In this document: one piece after another, positions 1 through 5,236 of the stretch
How positions within the stretch are numbered: position 1 is the stretch's first letter
How the letters are laid out: each line of letters starts with the position of its first letter
The notes under the pieces: model-generated
Database searches by the model: none
The model's input: only the letters and a program-made list of their open reading frames with translations
Told to the model about the DNA's origin: nothing
Program-made: the position numbers and the translations under genes
Assembly (NCBI GenBank): GCA_916719935.1
Contig: CAKAPY010000033.1
Location: 1 to 10,235, forward strand
Source: an uncultured Actinomyces sp.
GTDB taxonomy: Bacteria > Actinomycetota > Actinomycetes > Actinomycetales > Actinomycetaceae
Reading direction: 5' to 3'
Length of the DNA stretch: 10,235 nt

Positions 1-54
1 GCGAGAGTGTACGTACATCTCCCTTGGGATTAGCGGGAATTGTAATCACTGGAA
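1..54 (+). other. Possible 3' tail of an upstream gene
   Basis: Too little sequence is present to identify a gene. Two readings are possible. One frame ends in TAG at 31-33, leaving a ten-residue tail ending HLPWD. Another frame (from base 3) runs to TGA at 81-83 and would overlap the tilS start by 29 bases. In related actinobacteria tilS is commonly preceded by a D-alanyl-D-alanine carboxypeptidase or a zinc-dependent metalloprotease gene, but neither tail is recognisable as one of these. An in-frame TAA at 43-45 shows that tilS itself does not extend further upstream. Confidence 0.25.
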
Positions 55-1101
55 GTGCGTCCGCACGTTCAGTGGTCCATTGAGCACTGCGATGCCTTAC
101 TTATTGCCGTATCCGGGGGCGCAGACTCAACTGCACTCGCGGCGGTAACCATTGATCACTGCCTGCGCGCGGGCTCTACTCCCCACACCCTGACTGTTGA
201 TCATGGGATCCGAGCTGGATCGGATATCGAGGCGCGTGAGGTGAGTGAACGCATGGCTTCGCTCGGTGCCCACGCCGAATGGGTGAGCGTCACGCTTGCG
301 GCAGAAGGGGGGCCCGAGGCCTCGGCTCGCGATGCGCGTCGGCGTGCTCTTGTTGACCATGCCAGATCTTTGGGAGGGCGCGTTGCGGTCTTCCTTGGGC
401 ACACGATGGATGATCAGGCTGAAACCGTGCTTTTGCGTTTGGCGCGCGGCTCTGGAGTTGGGTCATTGAAAGCGATGAGCTCATGTGATGACGCGGGAGA
501 GATCGTTTGGATTCGACCAATTATAAAATGTCGACGTATTGAGACTATTGGTGTATGTCGCGAACTTGGTCTTCCCTGGGTTGATGATCCCTCGAACGCT
601 ATGGATGGTCCTTGGAGGGCCGCTGATGGAAGTGCACTCCGTCGAAGCGCGATCCGAGAATGCGCACTTCCCAGTTTGCGCAGCAGCTTGGGGATCGACC
701 CCGTACCCGCCCTTGCGCGCACTGCGGAGCTTTCCGCAGCGGATGACGAGGCCTTGGATCAGTGGGCGAACCAGGTGTGGACATGCGCATGGGAAGCAAC
801 GCCACCAAGGGAGGATACGGCCTCGGGGATGGGAATCCTCAAAATTGAGTACCTCCAGCAGATTCCCCAGGCGGTGCAGATGCGCGTCCTACACCGCTAC
901 CTGAGCGCACTTGGCGCACCGAGCTACGTGCATCTGCAAGAGGCGCGTGCACTTATCGACCACTGGACGGGACAAGGGCCCATCTCGGTTCCAGGGGGAA
1001 CACTCTTACGCAAGGGAAAAGGAAAGCAGGCATATCTCATTGCCATGACACCTGCTGACTCTTCCGTGTTGCGCCAAGAGCGAGAAACTCTGCCATGCTG
1101 A
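55..1101 (+). CDS. tilS: tRNA(Ile)-lysidine synthetase TilS
   Basis: TilS uses ATP to attach lysine to C34 of the CAU-anticodon tRNA-Ile, switching it from reading AUG to AUA; it is a cytosolic essential enzyme. The PP-loop ATP-binding signature SGGADS is at residues 20-25. It is followed by the family block TVDHGIR (about 48-54), then GHTMDDQAETVLLRLARGSG (about 115-134), a DDPSN block near 178, and an RxxIRxxxLPxL stretch near 200. The C-terminal part, with GGTLLRKGKGK near the end, fits the TilS substrate-binding region. The length of 348 residues is normal. The start is GTG at 55: TAA at 43-45 closes the frame upstream and no other standard start codon occurs before the PP-loop. The only alternative is CTG at 49. 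No good Shine-Dalgarno sequence precedes it, so translation may be coupled to an upstream gene. A 66-base gap separates it from hpt. Confidence 0.95.
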   Translation: MRPHVQWSIEHCDALLIAVSGGADSTALAAVTIDHCLRAGSTPHTLTVDHGIRAGSDIEAREVSERMASLGAHAEWVSVTLAAEGGPEASARDARRRALVDHARSLGGRVAVFLGHTMDDQAETVLLRLARGSGVGSLKAMSSCDDAGEIVWIRPIIKCRRIETIGVCRELGLPWVDDPSNAMDGPWRAADGSALRRSAIRECALPSLRSSLGIDPVPALARTAELSAADDEALDQWANQVWTCAWEATPPREDTASGMGILKIEYLQQIPQAVQMRVLHRYLSALGAPSYVHLQEARALIDHWTGQGPISVPGGTLLRKGKGKQAYLIAMTPADSSVLRQERETLPC

Positions 1102-1129
1102 GCGCCTCTTCGCGCACATGTGGCACTCT

Positions 1130-1135
1130 TATAAA
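1130..1135 (+). promoter_or_regulatory. Possible -10 element upstream of hpt
   Basis: TATAAA lies in the 66-base gap between tilS and hpt, which is the only sizeable gap in this operon. It is about 33 bases before the hpt GTG. No good TTGACA-like -35 is visible at 16-18 bases upstream; the best candidate starts TTCGCG at 15-base spacing. Its placement could give an internal promoter for hpt-ftsH-folate genes, but this rests on a single hexamer. Confidence 0.25.
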
Positions 1136-1150
1136 GTCGGGACCCGCACA

Positions 1151-1158
1151 GGAAAGGA
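1151..1158 (+). promoter_or_regulatory. Ribosome binding site supporting the hpt GTG start
   Basis: GGAAAGGA stands nine bases before GTG at 1168. This favours that start over the in-frame ATG at 1183, which has only a weak CAGG upstream. The ATG at 1160 is in another frame. Confidence 0.6.
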
Positions 1159-1167
1159 CATGGGACT

Positions 1168-1722
1168 GTGGACGCACAGGACATGGGAAACGCACTCGAA
1201 CGCATTCTGGTTACGGAAGACGAGCTCGCACGCCGAATGGCTGAGCTTGCCGCTGAAATTGATGCCGATTACCAGGGCAAAGAAATTCTTCTTGTGGGTG
1301 TCCTCAAGGGCGCGGTCATGGTCGTCGCCGACCTCTCACGCCACCTCCACACGCCTCTTTCGATGGACTGGATGGCTGTTTCCTCCTACGGTGCAGGCAC
1401 TAAGTCGACCGGCGTTGTCCGTATCCTCAAAGACCTCGATACAGACGTCACCGGTCGTGATGTCCTGATTGTCGAAGACATCATTGACTCTGGACTGACT
1501 CTGTCGTGGCTTCGCGAAAACCTTCTGGCTCGAGGCGCGGCCTCTGTGGAAATTGCTGCTGCCCTGCGCAAGCCCGAAGCTCTCAAGGTCCCGGTCGAGG
1601 TCAAGTACGTCGGTTTCGATATCCCGAATGAATTCGTTGTGGGCTACGGACTGGACTACGCAGAGCACTACCGTCAACTTCCCTTCGTTGGGACCCTGGC
1701 ACCGCACGTATACGGCGGCTGA
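1168..1722 (+). CDS. hpt: Hypoxanthine (guanine) phosphoribosyltransferase
   Basis: This cytosolic purine-salvage enzyme converts hypoxanthine (and usually guanine) plus PRPP to IMP/GMP. The type I phosphoribosyltransferase PRPP loop VEDIIDSGLT is at residues 102-111. Before it come the LKG cis-peptide loop (46-48), which contacts pyrophosphate, and SSYGAGTKSTG (72-82), the flexible flap containing the usual S-Y pair. The purine-binding segment VGFDIPNEFVVGYGLDY is at 148-164, with the expected Asp in the LDY end. At 184 residues the length is normal. GTG 1168 is chosen on its Shine-Dalgarno; ATG 1183 would shorten it by five residues. The stop is followed after 11 bases by ftsH, a tilS-hpt-ftsH order widely shared among Gram-positive bacteria. 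IMP and GMP feed the GTP used by FolE downstream. Confidence 0.95.
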   Translation: MDAQDMGNALERILVTEDELARRMAELAAEIDADYQGKEILLVGVLKGAVMVVADLSRHLHTPLSMDWMAVSSYGAGTKSTGVVRILKDLDTDVTGRDVLIVEDIIDSGLTLSWLRENLLARGAASVEIAAALRKPEALKVPVEVKYVGFDIPNEFVVGYGLDYAEHYRQLPFVGTLAPHVYGG

Positions 1723-1726
1723 AAGG
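1722..1726 (+). promoter_or_regulatory. ftsH ribosome binding site
   Basis: AAAGG begins on the last base of the hpt stop codon and lies seven bases before the ftsH ATG, so the two genes are closely coupled. Confidence 0.5.
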
Positions 1727-1733
1727 TAAATCC

Positions 1734-3803
1734 ATGGCAGATAACACTCAGAACAAGAAGAAGAGGAATACCTGGGGGCTTGTTGCAATCCCATTGCTCC
1801 CCCTGGTGATTGCCCTGTTCTTCCTGTGGACGTGGTTCCAGCCGCAATCGGTGGATACTTCCGAAGGTCTTCAGATCCTCAAGGAAGCTCAGATTGAACG
1901 CGTCGTTGTGAACGATGGAACTCAGCAGGTCAACTTGGTATTGAAGGACCCGTGGACCCACAAATCCACCGGTGTCAATGACCGTGAACGGAGCCTAGGC
2001 CGGAACATCAGTTTCACCTATGCGCGCACACAATCGCAGTCAATTGTTGAGTCGGTTGAGAAGGCCAATCCCGGTAAAGGCTGGGATGCGTACTACCCGC
2101 AGTCCTCGTTCCTGAGTTCAACTCTTGCCGCGATCCTTCCCCTGGCGCTGGTCATGGGGCTTTTCTGGTTCTTTATGAGCCGTATGGGTGGATCCCAGAT
2201 GATGGGTCCCTTTGGCCAGAACCGCACCAAGGACTTTAACCAGGAACGCCCGAACGTCACCTTTGCAGACGTGGCCGGTGAAGACGAGGCCGTTGAGGAA
2301 CTTGAAGAAGTTCGCGAGTTCCTGATTGCCCCCGAGAAGTTCCGCAAGGTCGGTGCGCGCATTCCTCGCGGTGTGCTGCTCTACGGTCCTCCCGGAACCG
2401 GTAAGACCCTGCTGGCGAAGGCTGTGGCGGGTGAAGCTGAGGCTCCCTTCTTCTCCATCGCAGGTTCGGAATTCCTTGAGATGTATGTTGGTGTTGGCGC
2501 TTCGCGTGTGCGTGATCTTGTATCCCGCGCAAAGAAGGTTGCTCCCGCGATTATCTTCGTCGATGAAATTGATTCGATCGGTCGTCACCGCGGTTCTGGT
2601 TATGGTGGCGGTTCTGATGAACGCGACCAGACCCTCAACCAGCTGCTGGTTGAGATGGACGGCTTTGACGATTCCTCGAACCTGATCTTCATCGCGGCGA
2701 CAAACCGTCCCGATATTCTTGATCCCGCCCTCCTGCGTCCGGGTCGTTTTGACCGACAGATTGCGGTTGAAGCCCCCGATCTGAAGGGACGCGAGGCAAT
2801 CCTGCGCGTGCACTCTGCGGGCAAGCCCCTGACCGATGATGTCGATCTGCATATGATCGCAAAGCGCACTCCCGGCTTCACCGGTGCAGATCTGGCAAAT
2901 GTTTTGAACGAGGCCGCTTTGCTGACGGCTCGTTCAAATGCTGACTTGATTGATAACCGCGCGATTGACGAGGCCATTGACCGTGTGATTGCCGGTCCGC
3001 AGAAGCGCACTCGTGTCATGAATGACCACGACAAGCTGGTGACCGCGTATCACGAAGGCGGCCATGCCCTGTGTGCAGCGGCATTGCGCTACACGGATCC
3101 GGTCACGAAGGTCACCATTCTTCCGCGTGGACGCGCGCTGGGCTACACCATGGTGCTGCCCACCGAAGATCGCTACTCCAAGACCAGGAATCAGATTCTT
3201 GACGATCTGGTCTATGCAATGGGGGGTCGCGTTGCCGAGGAAATCGTCTTCCGCGATCCTTCAACCGGTGCCTCGAACGACATCCAGAAGGCCAGCTCTC
3301 AGGCTCGTGCGCTCGTTACTGAATACGGCATGTCCGATCGCGTGGGTAACGTCCGTTTGACTGCGGATGATTCGGACCCGATGACCGGTTATGGTACCGG
3401 TCGAGGCGCTGAGCGTGCCTATTCTGATGAGCTTGCTTCTGTCGTTGACCAGGAAGTGCGTGCGCTCTTGGATAACGCAACCCGTGAGGCTTGGGAGATT
3501 CTGACGAAGAACCGTGCGGTTTTGGACCGCTTGGCACAGCGTCTTTTGGAAGAAGAAACCCTGGATGAAGCTCAGCTTGCTGAGATCTTCAAGGATGTCA
3601 TCAAGCAAGATGAACGTCCGGTGTGGAATTACGGTGCGGAAGGCGCGGTTCAGGGCGCGGTCATGGGAAATCCAATCGCAATGCCCTTCAGTGATCGCGC
3701 GCAGTCTGAATCTGCTGATGATCCTTCGGCTGATCCGGCTGCTCCCGCAGAGGTTCTGGATGACCCCGATGGTGGTATCGCGCCCGAGGAGAATGACCAG
3801 TGA
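1734..3803 (+). CDS. ftsH: ATP-dependent zinc metalloprotease FtsH
   Basis: FtsH is a hexameric membrane-bound AAA+ protease that extracts and degrades misassembled membrane proteins and some regulators. Residues 14-36 form the first membrane helix, 39-126 the extracytoplasmic domain, and 127-149 the second helix. The cytoplasmic AAA module has Walker A GPPGTGKT at 218-225, the pore loop FLEMYVGVG at 247-255, Walker B IIFVDEID at 273-280 and the second region of homology TNRPDILDPALLRPGRFDRQ at 323-342. The peptidase domain has HEGGH at 440-444 (HEXXH zinc site) and GASNDIQ at 512-518, whose Asp is the third zinc ligand. The last 35 residues are acidic and Ala/Pro-rich and probably disordered. 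The 689 residues are slightly longer than E. coli FtsH, as is usual in actinobacteria. The pore-loop aromatic is Tyr251 where Phe is usual. The stop codon overlaps folE by four bases. Confidence 0.98.
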   Translation: MADNTQNKKKRNTWGLVAIPLLPLVIALFFLWTWFQPQSVDTSEGLQILKEAQIERVVVNDGTQQVNLVLKDPWTHKSTGVNDRERSLGRNISFTYARTQSQSIVESVEKANPGKGWDAYYPQSSFLSSTLAAILPLALVMGLFWFFMSRMGGSQMMGPFGQNRTKDFNQERPNVTFADVAGEDEAVEELEEVREFLIAPEKFRKVGARIPRGVLLYGPPGTGKTLLAKAVAGEAEAPFFSIAGSEFLEMYVGVGASRVRDLVSRAKKVAPAIIFVDEIDSIGRHRGSGYGGGSDERDQTLNQLLVEMDGFDDSSNLIFIAATNRPDILDPALLRPGRFDRQIAVEAPDLKGREAILRVHSAGKPLTDDVDLHMIAKRTPGFTGADLANVLNEAALLTARSNADLIDNRAIDEAIDRVIAGPQKRTRVMNDHDKLVTAYHEGGHALCAAALRYTDPVTKVTILPRGRALGYTMVLPTEDRYSKTRNQILDDLVYAMGGRVAEEIVFRDPSTGASNDIQKASSQARALVTEYGMSDRVGNVRLTADDSDPMTGYGTGRGAERAYSDELASVVDQEVRALLDNATREAWEILTKNRAVLDRLAQRLLEEETLDEAQLAEIFKDVIKQDERPVWNYGAEGAVQGAVMGNPIAMPFSDRAQSESADDPSADPAAPAEVLDDPDGGIAPEENDQ
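3786..3792 (+). promoter_or_regulatory. folE ribosome binding site within the ftsH end
   Basis: GAGGAGA lies inside the last codons of ftsH, about seven to nine bases before the folE GTG at 3800. It supports the GTG start and translational coupling through the GTGA overlap. Confidence 0.6.
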
Positions 3804-4372
3804 GTTACGACCAACAAGGCGTTGAAGACGCCTCACGCGCACTTCTTGAAGCCGTCGGCGAAGACATTAACCGCGAGGGGCTTCACAATACTCCCGCGCG
3901 GATGGGCCGTGCGTGGCGTGAACTTCTCAGTGGCCTCGAAGAAGATCCGCGTGACCATCTCAAGACCACCTTCGAAGTGGGTACTGATGAGATTGTCATG
4001 GTCCGCGATATTCCCTTCTACTCTGTGTGCGAGCATCACCTGCTGCCTTTCTATGGGCATGCGCACGTGGGGTACATCCCCAAGGGCGGCCGTGTCACGG
4101 GGCTCTCAAAGCTCGCGCGCGTCGTCGAAGGCTATGCGCGTCGCCCGCAGGTTCAGGAACGTCTGACAGCTCAGATCGCGGATGCGATCGATGAGGTTCT
4201 TGCACCGCAGGGTGTCATTGTCGTTGTCGAGGCCGAGCATATGTGCATGACGATGCGAGGAATCTCCAAGCCGGGGTCCTCGACAGTGACCTCCGCACTT
4301 CGTGGAATCGTCAAGCGTGACGCCACTCGCGCGGAAATGATGTCTTTGGCATTGGGTGGAGTCCGCCGATGA
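3800..4372 (+). CDS. folE: GTP cyclohydrolase I (type IA)
   Basis: FolE converts GTP to 7,8-dihydroneopterin triphosphate and formate, the first step of tetrahydrofolate synthesis; the cytosolic enzyme is normally a decamer with a zinc site. The zinc ligands are all present: Cys77 and His80 in SVCEHHLLPFYGHAHVGYIP (75-94) and Cys149 in EHMCM (146-150). These correspond to E. coli Cys110, His113 and Cys181. His79 and His147 correspond to the catalytic histidines. GLSKLARVVE (101-110) and the QVQERLT block (117-123) are further family signatures. At 190 residues it is a compact actinobacterial form with a short N-terminus. The GTG start overlaps the ftsH stop as GTGA and the stop overlaps the folP start as ATGA. 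With all zinc ligands present, this is the ordinary metal-dependent type and not the FolE2 family. Confidence 0.97.
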   Translation: MSYDQQGVEDASRALLEAVGEDINREGLHNTPARMGRAWRELLSGLEEDPRDHLKTTFEVGTDEIVMVRDIPFYSVCEHHLLPFYGHAHVGYIPKGGRVTGLSKLARVVEGYARRPQVQERLTAQIADAIDEVLAPQGVIVVVEAEHMCMTMRGISKPGSSTVTSALRGIVKRDATRAEMMSLALGGVRR

Positions 4373-5229
4373 CTTCTGTCGAGGCCTCTTCCTCATGGGC
4401 GCTCGCGGGAGGTGCACAACCGCCTCGTCTTCCCGAAGGGATTGATCTGCCAAGGGATCGAATGCTTGTCATGGGCATTTTGAATGTCACCCCAGATTCC
4501 TTCTCGGATGGGGGACGTTTTCTGGATCCGGGTGCAGCACTCGACCACGCTCAGGAAATGCTTGACGAAGGCGCGGACCTGGTCGACTTGGGCGGTGAAT
4601 CAACACGTCCGAACTCCACACGAATCAGTGAGGACGAAGAATGGGAGCGAATCGGCTCGATTATTCAACGCCTTGCGGCATCGGGGGTTGTTGTTTCTGT
4701 CGATACCCTGCACGCGCTGACAGCGCGCCGTGCGGCAGACGCGGGTGCTGCGATCATCAATGATGTCAGTGGAGGGCGCCGGGATCCGCAGATGAATGCG
4801 GCCGTTGCATCGACCTCCTGTGCCTATGTTATTCAGCACTATCGCGCGCTTCCGGGGATGCCTGAAGAGTCTTTCGACTACGGTGATCAGCCCATCGCAG
4901 TTGCCTTGAGAGAGCGTGTTTCCCTTCAGGTTCGTGATGCTCTCGAGGCCGGGGTTGATCCTGAGCGCATCATTGTTGACCCGGGACTGGGTTTTTCACT
5001 GAATAACGAACAATGCTGGTCTCTCGTCGCGTCGCTGCCGATTTTTGCTGAGCTTGGGTACCCTGTTCTTATAGGTGCGTCCCGGAAACGCTTCCTCGGT
5101 CAGTCCCCCCTTTCGGACCGAGATGAAGCAACTCTCGATATATCTCGGCGCGCGCTTTCAGAAGGAATATGGGCCGTCAGGGTCCATGCCATAAGCCAGC
5201 AAGCAAAGCTTGTGCGTGCAGGGAGGTGA
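4369..5229 (+). CDS. folP: Dihydropteroate synthase
   Basis: FolP condenses 6-hydroxymethyl-7,8-dihydropterin pyrophosphate with p-aminobenzoate to give 7,8-dihydropteroate and is the target of sulfonamides. The TIM-barrel signatures appear in order: MGILNVTPDSFSDGG (35-49), DLGGESTRP (73-81), VSVDT (109-113), NDVSGG (131-136), VDPGLGF (203-209), GASRKRFLG (236-244) and RVH (271-273). Pterin-site residues Asn131, Asp204, Lys240, Arg271 and His273 are present. Several consensus positions differ: STRP is followed by Asn instead of Gly, the usual Lys after GF is Leu211, and the RVHD Asp is Ala274. The 286 residues are normal length, with a 30-residue variable N-terminus. The ATG overlaps the folE stop, and GGTGGAG at 4355-4361 is its ribosome site. 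Context argues for the real FolP over a FolP2-like paralogue. Confidence 0.95.
   Translation: MTSVEASSSWALAGGAQPPRLPEGIDLPRDRMLVMGILNVTPDSFSDGGRFLDPGAALDHAQEMLDEGADLVDLGGESTRPNSTRISEDEEWERIGSIIQRLAASGVVVSVDTLHALTARRAADAGAAIINDVSGGRRDPQMNAAVASTSCAYVIQHYRALPGMPEESFDYGDQPIAVALRERVSLQVRDALEAGVDPERIIVDPGLGFSLNNEQCWSLVASLPIFAELGYPVLIGASRKRFLGQSPLSDRDEATLDISRRALSEGIWAVRVHAISQQAKLVRAGR
5222..5229 (+). promoter_or_regulatory. Strong ribosome binding site that fixes the folBK start
   Basis: GGAGGTGA overlaps the folP stop codon (TGA 5227-5229) and lies seven bases before GTG at 5237. A longer reading from TTG at 5210 would place this Shine-Dalgarno inside the coding region and add nine residues with no counterpart in dihydroneopterin aldolases, so GTG 5237 is preferred. 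Confidence 0.8.
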
Positions 5230-5236
5230 GGGCACG

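Noticed and set aside
3051..3065. HEGGH in FtsH in place of HEAGH as a damaged zinc site
   Set aside because: Both histidines and the Glu are kept and only the variable third position changes; Gly here is compatible with HEXXH and, as far as I recall, common in actinobacteria.
5210..5236. TTG 5210 as start of the FolB-FolK protein
   Set aside because: It would place a near-perfect Shine-Dalgarno inside the gene and adds nine residues without homology; GTG 5237 fits the FolB N-terminus exactly.
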